Below are positions 42,337 through 52,127 of a DNA stretch of 64,000 nt, piece after piece. The translations under genes and the position numbers were made by a program. The DNA lies in NCBI RefSeq assembly GCF_026008515.1, contig NZ_BQYM01000001.1, positions 372,001-436,000 on the forward strand, given 5' to 3'. The notes beneath the pieces are model-generated. The model worked only from the letters and a program-made list of their open reading frames with translations. It was not told the DNA's origin and searched no databases. This stretch comes from Hoyosella levis. Its GTDB lineage: Bacteria; Actinomycetota; Actinomycetes; Mycobacteriales; Mycobacteriaceae. Position 1 is the first letter of the stretch; every line of letters starts with the position of its first letter.

Positions 42337-42792
42337 TCAGGAGGTGCCGAGCTTGGCGGAATCGATGATGTTCTGGATGCGGACGTGGCCGCGGGCGATG
42401 AGCCGGTGCTGCTCATCGGTGATGTTGACGAGCCACAGCTGCTGGAGCCTGCCGCGGTGCAGCGGAATGGCATGGCCGTGGAGGGTTCCCTCGCGGACGG
42501 CGCGGAGGAAGTCGGTGTTGTTGTTGACCCCGACCACGTGGCCGGTGTCGCCGAGCCATGCCGTGCCAGCGACGCTGGCGAGCGATTCCACGACCGCGCA
42601 GTAGACGCCGCCGTGGACGAGCCCGGCGGGCTGGTGCATGTCGGGCCGGATGGTCCAGTGGGCGCGCACGGAGTCGGGGGTGATCTCGGTGTAGCGGAGA
42701 CCGAGGTACTTGCCCATCCCGCGTTCGAGCATCTCGGTGAGCTCGTCAGGAATGGCGCCGGGGAAGCCTTCGGTGGAGTCGCTTGTGGTCAC
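42337..42792 (-). CDS. PaaI-type hotdog thioesterase
   Basis: 151 residues, single hotdog fold with HQPAGLVHGGVYCAVVESLASVAGT (about 53-77), where the HGG and the following Glu are the PaaI/4-hydroxybenzoyl-CoA thioesterase signature, and VNNNTDFLRAVREG in the opposing strand. It is the counterpart of Rv1847. Acyl-CoA substrate unknown. The GTG start has AAAGGA upstream. A strong hairpin lies just before that site, so any transcript from the iron box further upstream may stop before reaching the gene. Confidence 0.87.
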   Translation of the reverse strand: MTTSDSTEGFPGAIPDELTEMLERGMGKYLGLRYTEITPDSVRAHWTIRPDMHQPAGLVHGGVYCAVVESLASVAGTAWLGDTGHVVGVNNNTDFLRAVREGTLHGHAIPLHRGRLQQLWLVNITDEQHRLIARGHVRIQNIIDSAKLGTS

Positions 42793-42818
42793 GTGTCAAT
42801 CCTTTTGCGTGGAAAGCA

Positions 42819-42854
42819 GATGGGCCTCACGCCACTGTATGCGTGAGGCCCATC
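42819..42854 (-). terminator. Hairpin upstream of the thioesterase gene
   Basis: Perfect 14-bp stem (GATGGGCCTCACGC with GCGTGAGGCCCATC) around an 8-base loop, followed on the minus strand by TGCTTTCC. It would end a short transcript started at the iron-regulated promoter near 42937. Confidence 0.75.
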
Positions 42855-42935
42855 CTGGCATGGACCGGGTGTCACTGCAGCCCTCAGGACACCGTCGCGG
42901 CCCGGCGGTCTTGGTGCGTCCCCTGACCCGGAATA
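42855..42935 (-). ncRNA. Candidate short iron-regulated transcript
   Basis: The stretch between an iron-box promoter and a strong terminator on the minus strand contains no credible ORF but can fold (GGTGTC with GACACC around CTGAGGGCTGCAG). The transcript would be about 110-120 nt including the terminator. It could be a small RNA or a transcribed leader of the thioesterase gene; inference only. Confidence 0.35.
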
Positions 42936-42936
42936 G

Positions 42937-42970
42937 AGTTTAGGTGAGCCTTGCCTCATTTGCAAATGGA
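42937..42970 (-). promoter_or_regulatory. Promoter with DtxR/IdeR iron box (minus strand)
   Basis: TTGCAA and TAAACT stand 17 bases apart on the minus strand. The spacer and -10 are covered by TTAGGTGAGCCTTGCCTCA (42940-42958), which matches the 19-bp iron-box consensus at about 14-15 positions, so iron-loaded DtxR/IdeR would block this promoter. Confidence 0.6.
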
Positions 42971-42988
42971 TCAAGGTAGTGACGCTCA

Positions 42989-43768
42989 TCACACAGCGAC
43001 CGCGAGGCTCCCCCACCGCAGCCGCACCGACGATGAATGGCTCCGGACCGGGCGGCCCAGCTCCTCGAACGCCCCAAGGAGCGCCCGCGCGCGCCGCAGT
43101 GGCACGGCATCATCCACCCCTGCGCGCGCGGGAGCATAGGACGCCATCCCCATCACGGCCTCGCCCACCATCGCCCACAGCCGCGCGGCATTCACCCCGG
43201 AGAACCGCGCGATCTCGTTGAGCAACGGATCGAGCGTGGTCTCGCAGCGGTGCGCGACCCACATCAGCAGTGCCGCCTCGCAGGGCAGGGTCCGCACGAC
43301 CCGCGCTCCCGCAGCGGGGTCCCCGGGCAGCACGCGCAGCATCGGGTCCACCACGCCGGTCCAGTCCACGCCACCGTCCGAGTCATAGTGCAGCCACAGG
43401 TTCTCCGTGCCGGGGTCCCAGGCGCGACCCTCCAGAACAAGGAGCGCGACCAGTCGCGCCACCACGGCGTGGATGACCATCGAGGCAACCTGGCCGGTGG
43501 CCACGTCGCGCGAGCCGAGCTCACGCAGCGCCCTGCGGTGCATCACTTCCAGGCGGCCCTCCGGGATGGCTGCGCCCAGTGGCCACCACCGGCGCCGTGG
43601 CTCGTTGTGCATCCACGTGATCGCGTAGTTGCGCGGATAGTCGACATCGAGCGCGCGCAGCCGCGCCATGCTCTCATGGAATGGCTGGTCGACGCGGGCA
43701 GCGAGGCGCCCTTGGACCATCTCCCCCGTAACGGCGCGCGGTATCTGCGTAGGTGTCGCGAAGCCCAT
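42989..43768 (-). CDS. FhuF-like siderophore-associated protein
   Basis: 259 residues from the ATG at 43768, which follows GGGAGGGG. The protein has the general layout of FhuF-like iron reductases: WMHNEPRRRWWPLG, a long helical centre with NLWLHYDSDGG, and VGEAVMGMA near the end. The C-terminal cysteine cluster that holds the [2Fe-2S] centre of true FhuF is missing: the tail reads SHSSSVRLRW. It is divergent from a siderophore importer across three iron-box-like sites, so a role in siderophore use is likely; the exact reaction is unknown. Confidence 0.62.
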   Translation of the reverse strand: MGFATPTQIPRAVTGEMVQGRLAARVDQPFHESMARLRALDVDYPRNYAITWMHNEPRRRWWPLGAAIPEGRLEVMHRRALRELGSRDVATGQVASMVIHAVVARLVALLVLEGRAWDPGTENLWLHYDSDGGVDWTGVVDPMLRVLPGDPAAGARVVRTLPCEAALLMWVAHRCETTLDPLLNEIARFSGVNAARLWAMVGEAVMGMASYAPARAGVDDAVPLRRARALLGAFEELGRPVRSHSSSVRLRWGSLAVAV

Positions 43769-43842
43769 TCGTTGCACTCCCCTCCCGCGCCCCGGAACAG
43801 GGCGCTCGACAGCGTTCCCGGCCCCGCGAGGAGCCAGCATTG

Positions 43843-43881
43843 TTAGCGTAACCTAACCACACTGAGGCAAGGCTAAGCTAG
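43843..43881. promoter_or_regulatory. Two adjacent DtxR/IdeR box-like sites
   Basis: TTAGCGTAACCTAACCACA (43843-43861) and TGAGGCAAGGCTAAGCTAG (43863-43881) match the 19-bp consensus at 14 and about 13 positions, with centres 20 bp apart, as expected for cooperative dimers. They lie before the FhuF-like gene. Confidence 0.55.
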
Positions 43882-43930
43882 TCGCCGCCCGCTTTGCCGC
43901 TGAACCGGGAGCGACCGTTTCGCCCAACGG

Positions 43931-43951
43931 GTTAGGTTCGCGTAACCTAAC
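43931..43951. promoter_or_regulatory. Strong DtxR/IdeR iron box before the siderophore importer operon
   Basis: GTTAGGTT-N5-AACCTAAC is a perfect inverted repeat; the 19-bp core matches the consensus at 17 positions. Confidence 0.85.
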
Positions 43952-44017
43952 GGCAGCGCCCGGGGTCGTGGGGCCAGCAGCAATCACCACCTGTCCGTGC
44001 CGAAAGCGAGCCGAACC

Positions 44018-45514
44018 GTGTCGAACACACCGCCCGCGTCCGCGGATCACGCTGCGCTCCCGCGAGCCAGCACCTCCGCGCCGGACCACCTCGGCCGGCA
44101 AGCCCCGCTCGATCCTCGCGCGCCCATGTGGAGGCACTTCGTCGCGCACGCCCTCGACCTCCTCATCGCTGCCGCGCCCCTGCTGCTCGGCCTGCTCATC
44201 ATCGGCAGCCTCAGCGACCAGTCCGGAGGCGGGCAAGCCGACCGGACCGTGTTCGCGATCTTCACCGCGATTGCCACCATCGGGCTCGCGTGGTGGAACC
44301 TCGGCTCCAGGGATGGCAACCGGGGCCAGTCCCTGGGCAAGTCCGCGGCCCTTCTCGTCACGAGGGACACCACGACCGGTCGCCCCATCGGGCCGCGTCG
44401 CGCCCTCGTCCGCCGCTTCTCCCTCGGCCAGGCTGGCGGCCCCGCCGAGACGATCGACGAGCCAGCCGCCCTCGCCGAGGGCTTCGAGCCCGATCAGCAG
44501 GCCCCCACCATCGCCGAGCTACGCCGGCGCCGCCTCCTCGGCCTCGCCGCGCTCGCTATCACGCTCGTGGTCATGGCGCTCGCCAGCATCGCCATCGGAG
44601 CACGCCCGCTGTCGCTGCTCGAGATCCAGGGCGCGCTGATCTCCCCCAGCGGCGCGGATACCGACATCATCGTGCGCAGCCTCCGCGTTCCGCGCACGCT
44701 CCTCGCCATCACCGTCGGCGTCGCGATCGGCGTGGCCGGCGCGCTGATCCAGGGCCACACCCGCAACCCCCTCGCCGACCCAGGCATCCTCGGCGTCATC
44801 CCCGGCGCCGCGTTCGCCGTCGTGCTCGCTGTCTACCTCTTCCGGCTTGGCTCCCCCAGCGAGTACGTGTGGTTCGCCTTCCTCGGGGCCTTCCTTACCA
44901 CCATCGTTGTCTTTGGACTCGCCTCGATCGGCAAGGGCGGCGCGAGCCCGCTCACCCTGCCCCTCGCGGGCGTCGCCGTGGGCGCCTTCCTCACCGCCAT
45001 GACCAACGCCATCGTCCTGCTCGACCGCGCGTCCCTCGATGCCTACCGGTTCTGGAACGTCGGTTCCGTCGCGGGACGCGGCCTGGACGTGCTGATCCAG
45101 GTCCTGCCGTTCATCGTCATCGGGCTCGCGATCGCGCTGGCCAGCACCCCGGGACTGAACCTGCTGAGCCTCGGCGATGACATGGCCCGCTCGCTCGGCA
45201 CGAACATCGCGCTGACCCGGATCGCTGGCATTCTCGCGATCACCCTCCTGGCGGGCGCCGCGACCGCGGCGTGCGGTGTCATCGCGTTCCTCGGTCTCGT
45301 GGTGCCCCACATCGCGCGCGCGATCACCGGTCCGGACTACAAATGGATCGTTCCCTTCTCTGGCATGTGCGGGGCGATCCTCATCCTCTCCGCCGACGTG
45401 CTCGGGCGCATCGTGGTCCGCCCGAGCGAGCTGCAGCTTGGCATCGTGCTCGCGCTCGTCGGCGGGCCGTTCTTCATCGCGCTGGTGCGCCGACGGAAGC
45501 TGGTGAGCCTGTGA
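44018..45514 (+). CDS. RDD domain-FecCD fusion: siderophore ABC permease
   Basis: 498 residues from GTG at 44018 (another GTG at 43997). Residues about 37-140 form an RDD domain (MWRHFVAHALDLLIAA..., then GQSLGKSAALLVTRDTTTGRPIGPRRALVRR) with two membrane helices. From about 165 the protein is a FecCD/BtuC permease: LRVPRTLLAITVGVAIGVAGALIQGHTRNPLADPGILG, a GVAVGAFLTA helix and LGLVVPHIAR near the C-terminus. It forms the import channel with the next permease. The stop overlaps the next start (TGATG). Confidence 0.9.
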   Translation: MSNTPPASADHAALPRASTSAPDHLGRQAPLDPRAPMWRHFVAHALDLLIAAAPLLLGLLIIGSLSDQSGGGQADRTVFAIFTAIATIGLAWWNLGSRDGNRGQSLGKSAALLVTRDTTTGRPIGPRRALVRRFSLGQAGGPAETIDEPAALAEGFEPDQQAPTIAELRRRRLLGLAALAITLVVMALASIAIGARPLSLLEIQGALISPSGADTDIIVRSLRVPRTLLAITVGVAIGVAGALIQGHTRNPLADPGILGVIPGAAFAVVLAVYLFRLGSPSEYVWFAFLGAFLTTIVVFGLASIGKGGASPLTLPLAGVAVGAFLTAMTNAIVLLDRASLDAYRFWNVGSVAGRGLDVLIQVLPFIVIGLAIALASTPGLNLLSLGDDMARSLGTNIALTRIAGILAITLLAGAATAACGVIAFLGLVVPHIARAITGPDYKWIVPFSGMCGAILILSADVLGRIVVRPSELQLGIVLALVGGPFFIALVRRRKLVSL

Positions 45515-46650
45515 TGCCCAACCCCGCGCCCACCAAGCCCGATACTGCTCCCCGCGATCTCACGAGCTACGTCGATCCCTCGGTCCGCGCCGTTCCCTCG
45601 CGCCCCTCCGTGCGCATCGCGGGCACCTCCTTCGTGCTGCGCCCCCGGATGATCATCGTGAGCACGCTGCTCGCGGTGATGATCGTCCTGCTGATGGGAA
45701 TCAACATCGGCCGGGGCGACTTCCCCCTGTCGCTCCCCGACGTTGCCCGCGTGATCCTCGGCGGCGGGGATCGGCTCGAGCAGTTCATCGTCATGGACCT
45801 GCGGCTTCCCCGCTCCCTCGTGGGCGTGGTGGTCGGCTTCGCCCTCGGCCTGGCCGGAGCGATCACCCAATCGCTGACACGCAACGGGCTGGCGAGCCCC
45901 GACATCCTCGGCATCAGCGCCGGGGCCTCGGTCACCGCGGTGGCGGTCATCGTGCTGACCGGCGGATCCACGGGGGTCGTGCTCACCGCGCTCGGCTCGG
46001 TCGGCCTGCCACTGGCCGCGCTCTTCGGGGGCCTGGTCACGGCGATCGTCCTGTACGCGCTCGCCTGGAAGGGCGGCGTCGATGGATTCCGGCTGATCCT
46101 CATCGGCATCGCCATCACCGCGATCTGCCAGGCATTGGTGTACTGGATGCTCATCAAGTCCGACATCAATGACGTCGCGCAGGCGCAGGCCTGGCTTGTT
46201 GGCTCGCTCAACGGCCGCGACTGGCGGCACTTCGTCCCGATGCTCGCAGCGACCGCCGCGTTCGGCGGGATCGCCCTGGCCGCGGCATCCAGCGTGAATG
46301 TGCTCCGGCTTGGCGACGAGACCGCCCGCGCGCTCGGGGCCCGGGTCAATGGCACGCAAGCCGTGCTGCTGCTCAGCGCGGTCGGCCTCGCCGCCGCGAG
46401 CGTCGCCGCGGCGGGCCCGATCGCGTTCGTCGGCCTGATGGCGCCGCAGATGGCCCTGCGGCTGCTGCGCGCCCCGGGGCCGCCGCTGCTCGCTTCCGGG
46501 CTGGTCGGCGCGGTCCTGTTGCTGGGCGCCGACATCACCGCCCGCACGATGCTGCCGGTGGAGCTGCCCGCGGGCATCGTCACCGCCGCGATCGGTGGCC
46601 CGTTCCTGCTCTACCTCCTCGTCCGCACGAACCGAAAGGTGACAGCATGA
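45514..46650 (+). CDS. FecCD-type siderophore ABC permease
   Basis: 378 residues, about nine transmembrane helices. Typical FecCD segments: DLRLPRSLVGVVVGFALGLAGAITQSLTRNGLASPDILGISAGAS and GLMAPQMALRLL near the C-terminus, the loop that contacts the ATPase. It pairs with the RDD-FecCD fusion. The ATG overlaps the stop upstream, and its own stop overlaps the ATPase start by 4 bp, so the three are coupled. The N-terminal ~50 residues are polar and cytoplasmic. Confidence 0.93.
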   Translation: MPNPAPTKPDTAPRDLTSYVDPSVRAVPSRPSVRIAGTSFVLRPRMIIVSTLLAVMIVLLMGINIGRGDFPLSLPDVARVILGGGDRLEQFIVMDLRLPRSLVGVVVGFALGLAGAITQSLTRNGLASPDILGISAGASVTAVAVIVLTGGSTGVVLTALGSVGLPLAALFGGLVTAIVLYALAWKGGVDGFRLILIGIAITAICQALVYWMLIKSDINDVAQAQAWLVGSLNGRDWRHFVPMLAATAAFGGIALAAASSVNVLRLGDETARALGARVNGTQAVLLLSAVGLAAASVAAAGPIAFVGLMAPQMALRLLRAPGPPLLASGLVGAVLLLGADITARTMLPVELPAGIVTAAIGGPFLLYLLVRTNRKVTA

Positions 46651-47486
46651 GCACGACGGCACGGCTGCACGCCGATAATCTGACGCTCGGCTACGGGGAT
46701 CGCCTGATCATCGAGGGGCTGGATCTCGAGATCCCGCAGGGCGGGGTGACGACGATCATCGGGCCCAATGGCTGCGGCAAGTCCACCTTGCTCCGCGCGC
46801 TCGGCAGGCTGCTCAAGCCGCGCGAAGGCAGCGTCGTCCTCGATGGCCGCTCCATCCATTCGCTGCGCACGAAGGACGTCGCGCGCATGGTGGGGCTGCT
46901 GCCGCAGGCCCCGATCGCCCCCGAGGGCCTGGCCGTGGCAGACCTGGTCGCGCGGGGACGCCACCCGCACCAGTCCTGGATGCGCCAGTGGTCCGCGGAC
47001 GACGAGCACGTGGTGGCCGCCGCCCTCGAGCTGACGGGCATCACCGAGCTCGCTGACCGCCCTGTCGATGAGCTCTCGGGCGGGCAGCGGCAACGCGTGT
47101 GGATCTCGATGGCCCTCGCGCAGGGCACGGACATCCTGCTGCTCGACGAGCCCACGACCTATCTGGATCTCTCGCACGCGCTCGATGTCCTCGATCTCGT
47201 GGACCGGCTGCACGACGAGATGGGTCGCACCGTGGTGATGGTCCTGCACGACCTCAACCTCGCGGTGCGCTATAGCGATCACCTCGTGGTCATGAAGGCG
47301 GGCCGGATCATCGAGTCGGGCACGCCAAAAGATGTGATCACCCCGGCCTTGCTCGAGGAGGCATTCGGCCTGCGCGCGGCCGTCATCGAGGATCCCGCCT
47401 CGGATGCCCCGCTGATCGTGCCGATCGGCACGCGGCATGTGCATGCGGGACTCTCCCGCGGCGAGCGCCAAGCGGCCAGGACGTGA
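46647..47486 (+). CDS. Siderophore ABC transporter ATP-binding protein (FepC/FhuC class)
   Basis: 279 residues. Walker A GPNGCGKST (about 39-47), Q-loop LLPQAPIAPEG, signature LSGGQRQRVWISMAL, Walker B ILLLDEPTTYLDL and the H-switch VLHDLNLAVRYSDH, all in the FepC/FhuC form. It powers the two FecCD permeases. The substrate-binding lipoprotein is not adjacent; the iron-box-controlled gene at 27980 is the likely partner. Confidence 0.94.
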   Translation: MSTTARLHADNLTLGYGDRLIIEGLDLEIPQGGVTTIIGPNGCGKSTLLRALGRLLKPREGSVVLDGRSIHSLRTKDVARMVGLLPQAPIAPEGLAVADLVARGRHPHQSWMRQWSADDEHVVAAALELTGITELADRPVDELSGGQRQRVWISMALAQGTDILLLDEPTTYLDLSHALDVLDLVDRLHDEMGRTVVMVLHDLNLAVRYSDHLVVMKAGRIIESGTPKDVITPALLEEAFGLRAAVIEDPASDAPLIVPIGTRHVHAGLSRGERQAART

Positions 47487-47497
47487 CCAGCGACGTG

Positions 47498-47541
47498 ACT
47501 ACGACCACCCGTAGTAGCGGGTGCGGCCTTACTACCAGTAG
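47498..47541. promoter_or_regulatory. BlaI operator region
   Basis: ACTACG-N6-CGTAGT (47498-47515) is an inverted repeat, followed by TACTAC-CAGTAG (47530-47541). Both carry the TACTA/TAGTA half-sites typical of BlaI/MecI operators and end 10 bp before the blaI start. Confidence 0.65.
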
Positions 47542-47551
47542 AATCGGCGGA

Positions 47552-47965
47552 ATGGCAGGTCTTGGAGAACTTGAGCGGGCTGTAATGGATCATCTCTGGT
47601 CCGTGCCCGAGCCCCAGACCGTGCGCCAGGTCCACGAAGCACTGTCGCAGCATCGCGCGCTGGCCTACACCACGGTCATGACCGTGCTCCAGCGGCTCGC
47701 GAAGAAGAACCTCGTCGCCCAGGAGCGCGAGGAGCGCGCCTACCGGTATGCCCCGGTCAATGCCCGCGAGGAGCTTGTCGCCGAGCTCATGGTCGATGCG
47801 CTGAAGCAGGCCGAGGAATCCGGCGGCAGGGCCGCCGCTCTGGTCCACTTCGTCGAGCGCGTCGACCCCACCGAGGCAGATGCGCTCCGCCAGGCCCTTT
47901 CCGCGCTCGAGCAGCGCGACCAGCAGGGCAGCGGGCGCTCGCGCGGCCAGCACAAGCGAAACTAG
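47552..47965 (+). CDS. blaI: BlaI/MecI/CopY family repressor
   Basis: 137 residues. The winged helix is GELERAVMDHLW...VRQVHEAL...LAYTTVMTVLQRLAKKNLVAQEREERAYRYAP, the BlaI signature, with a helical dimerisation domain behind it. The ATG at 47552 follows an inverted-repeat operator. The next gene on the strand is an M56 peptidase of BlaR1 type, as for Rv1846c and Rv1845c, although in mycobacteria BlaI also represses genes outside beta-lactam resistance. No beta-lactamase is encoded nearby. Confidence 0.93.
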   Translation: MAGLGELERAVMDHLWSVPEPQTVRQVHEALSQHRALAYTTVMTVLQRLAKKNLVAQEREERAYRYAPVNAREELVAELMVDALKQAEESGGRAAALVHFVERVDPTEADALRQALSALEQRDQQGSGRSRGQHKRN

Positions 47966-48051
47966 CCCGGTCGGGCTTTCCCGATCGGCCCCCGCGCGGG
48001 CACACTGGTAGCACAGCACGCCACACCCCCTGCACCGCCAACGATCGAGGG

Positions 48052-49014
48052 ATGAGCATGATCGGCACGACCGCTATCGCGTTCGCGGTCCTCGCCATCG
48101 CGCTCGCCGGACCGATCCCCGCGATGCTGGCCCGCGCGCGCTGGCCGCAGCGCGCGCCCCGTGCCGCTCTGGTCCTCTGGCAGTCCATCGCGCTCGCTGC
48201 CGTGCTGTCCGCGTTCAGCTCCGGGCTCGCCATCGCGAGCATGCTGCTCGTGCCCGGGCCCGATGGCCGGCCCACTACCTCGCCCGCCGCGGAGATCGCC
48301 GTCCTCGGGCTGCCCCTGTGGCTGCTCTCGGTGGCGGTCTTCGCCCTCACCGTGCTGATCGGTGCGCGCTTGGTCTACAGCACCGTCCGCGTCGCGGTCC
48401 GCACGCGCCGGCGCCGCGGCCATCACCGGATGCTGGTCGACCTGCTCAGCAAGGGCGACCCTCGTGTCGCCCACTACACCACCGCTGACCTGCGCGTCCT
48501 CGAGCACGCCGAGCCGCTCGCGTACTGCCTTCCCGGCCTGCACCAGCGGGTCGTGGTCAGCGAAGGTGCCCTCGACTCCCTCTCCCCCGTCGAGCTCGAG
48601 GCGATCCTCGCGCACGAGCGAGCACACCTGAGGGCCCGTCACGACCTCGTCCTCGAGGCCTTCACCGCTGTGCACGAGGCCTTCCCGCGCGTGGTGCGCA
48701 GCAAGTCCGCGCTCGGTTCGGTGCGCCTTCTGATCGAGCTGCTCGCCGATGATGCGGCACTGCACACCACCGGCCCGGCCCCGCTCGCCCGTGCGCTGGT
48801 GACCTGCTCCGCGGGAACCGCCCCAGAGGGCGCCATGGCGGCCGGAGGGATCTCCACCCTCCTGCGCGTGCAGAGGCTTACCGGCGAGACACATCACCTG
48901 CCCACCGCGATCGCCGCCTACACCACAGCCTCGCTCGTGCTCATCGGCCCCACGATCGCGGTGGCCATGCCGTGGCTCATCGAGCTGTCCCGGCTCTTCG
49001 GACAGGTGTCCTGA
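48052..49014 (+). CDS. M56 family membrane metallopeptidase (BlaR1/Rv1845c-like)
   Basis: 320 residues with four transmembrane helices (about 4-25, 40-65, 84-107 and 282-305). The zinc site is H188-E189-x-x-H192 in LAHERAHLRARHD, with the acidic ligand expected in ELLADDAAL. Unlike staphylococcal BlaR1 it has no penicillin-binding sensor domain. It probably cleaves BlaI to release repression, by analogy with Rv1845c. It follows blaI by 86 bp. GAGGG precedes the ATG. Confidence 0.92.
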   Translation: MSMIGTTAIAFAVLAIALAGPIPAMLARARWPQRAPRAALVLWQSIALAAVLSAFSSGLAIASMLLVPGPDGRPTTSPAAEIAVLGLPLWLLSVAVFALTVLIGARLVYSTVRVAVRTRRRRGHHRMLVDLLSKGDPRVAHYTTADLRVLEHAEPLAYCLPGLHQRVVVSEGALDSLSPVELEAILAHERAHLRARHDLVLEAFTAVHEAFPRVVRSKSALGSVRLLIELLADDAALHTTGPAPLARALVTCSAGTAPEGAMAAGGISTLLRVQRLTGETHHLPTAIAAYTTASLVLIGPTIAVAMPWLIELSRLFGQVS

Positions 49015-49102
49015 GCGGCTCCACGCACGCGCGCGCGTCGCGGTCTAAGGTGGATCGAGGACCCGATCCTCCAGCCCGGCATTCGCCAAGTCAGGAGCCC
49101 GC

Positions 49103-50569
49103 ATGGTGACCTCGCCTCCCCGCACCGCCCCCATCGGTGTCACCGGTCTCGGCGTGATGGGCGCGAATATCGCGCGCAACCTCGCCCGCCATGCCGATGC
49201 GGTGGCCGTGCACAACCGCAGTCCCCAGCGCACCGTCGAGCTGGTCCGCGATCACGCCAGCGACGGAACGTTCCTGGCCGCGGGCACGATCGAGGAGTTC
49301 GTGGCATCCCTCGAGAAGCCCCGCCGCGCGCTCATCATGGTCCAGGCCGGGGCCGCCACCGATGCGGTCATCGGGCAGCTCGCCGACGCGATGGATCACG
49401 GAGACATCATCATCGACGGCGGCAACTCCCTCTACACGGACACGCGCCGGCGCGAGGCGGAGCTGCGCGAGCGCGGCATCCATTTCGTGGGCTGCGGGAT
49501 CTCCGGCGGCGAGGAGGGAGCGCTCGAGGGCCCCTCGATCATGCCCGGAGGCTCGGCGGAGGCCTACGACGCCGTTGGCCCGCTGCTCGAATCCATCTCC
49601 GCGCACGTCGACGGGACGCCCTGCTGCACCCACATCGGCCCTGATGGCGCCGGCCACTACGTGAAGATGGTGCACAACGGCATCGAGTACGCCGATATGC
49701 AGCTCATCGGCGAGGCGTTCCAGCTGATGACCGGCGTCCTGGGCTACAGCCCCGCGCGGTGCGCCGAGGTGTTCGCCGAATGGAACCGCGGCGTGCTCGA
49801 GAGCTACTTGATCGAGATCACCGCTGAGGTCCTTGCCCAGGTGGATGCCACCTCCGGCCGCCCGCTCGTGGAGATGATCCTTGATGCCACGGGACAGAAG
49901 GGCACCGGGCGGTGGACCGTGAAGTCCGCCCTCGACCTCGGCGTACCGGTCACCGGGATCGCCGAGGCCGTCTTCGCGCGCGCGGTATCCGGGGCCCGTG
50001 ATCTGCGCGCGGCCGCCACCGGGCTCGCGGGCGGCGAGCTCGCCGCCGACCTCGGGGAGGCGCTGCCGGGCGTGGACGAGCAAGCCTTCCTCGATGACAT
50101 CCACGCGGCGCTGTATGCCTCCAAGGTGGTGGCCTACGCGCAGGGCTTCAACCAGCTCACCGCTGGCAGCGAAGAATACAAGTGGTCGCTGCGCCCCGGC
50201 GATCTCGCGACGATCTGGCGTGGCGGCTGCATCATTCGCGCGCAGTTCCTGGGCCGCATCCGCGAGGCCTACGATGCGGACCCGGCCCTGCCCAGCCTGC
50301 TGCTCGATCCCTATTTCCGGGATGCCGTGGAAGGCGCCACCGGCAGCTGGCGGCGCGTGGTCGCCGCCGCCGCATTGATGGGCGTGCCAGTGCCTGGCTT
50401 CGCGTCGGCGCTGGCCTACTACGACAGCGTGCGGGCCGACCGGCTCCCCGCGGCGCTGCTGCAGGGCCTGCGAGACTTCTTCGGCGCCCACACATACGAG
50501 CGCATCGACAAGCCCGGCCATTTCCATACCCTGTGGGGCGGCGACCGCAGCGAGACCCTCGCCGACTAG
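49103..50569 (+). CDS. gnd: NADP-dependent 6-phosphogluconate dehydrogenase
   Basis: 488 residues, full length for the long (decarboxylating, NADP) form. N-terminal GxGxxG motif in TGLGVMGANIARNLARH with VHNRSPQRT for the 2'-phosphate, substrate-binding GCGISGGEEGALEGPSIMPGG, and catalytic Lys and Asn in GHYVKMVHNGIEYADMQ. It oxidises 6-phosphogluconate to ribulose 5-phosphate and CO2, giving NADPH. AGGAG precedes the ATG. Same position as gnd1 (Rv1844c) next to guaB1. Confidence 0.97.
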   Translation: MVTSPPRTAPIGVTGLGVMGANIARNLARHADAVAVHNRSPQRTVELVRDHASDGTFLAAGTIEEFVASLEKPRRALIMVQAGAATDAVIGQLADAMDHGDIIIDGGNSLYTDTRRREAELRERGIHFVGCGISGGEEGALEGPSIMPGGSAEAYDAVGPLLESISAHVDGTPCCTHIGPDGAGHYVKMVHNGIEYADMQLIGEAFQLMTGVLGYSPARCAEVFAEWNRGVLESYLIEITAEVLAQVDATSGRPLVEMILDATGQKGTGRWTVKSALDLGVPVTGIAEAVFARAVSGARDLRAAATGLAGGELAADLGEALPGVDEQAFLDDIHAALYASKVVAYAQGFNQLTAGSEEYKWSLRPGDLATIWRGGCIIRAQFLGRIREAYDADPALPSLLLDPYFRDAVEGATGSWRRVVAAAALMGVPVPGFASALAYYDSVRADRLPAALLQGLRDFFGAHTYERIDKPGHFHTLWGGDRSETLAD

Positions 50570-52057
<1,488 letters not shown>

Positions 52058-52127
52058 TACGTGTACGTCAGGGCCGATGCGTCGCATTTGTCATTCGTCG
52101 CACCAAACGCCGTTATAGGGTAGAGGC

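Noticed and set aside
42795-42861. 21-codon ORF across the iron-regulated hairpin
   Set aside because: No ribosome-binding site, no peptide features, and it is formed by the terminator stem itself.
47498-49014. Beta-lactam resistance locus (BlaI/BlaR1)
   Set aside because: The M56 protein has no penicillin-sensing domain and no beta-lactamase is nearby; the pair matches the mycobacterial Rv1846c/Rv1845c genes instead.
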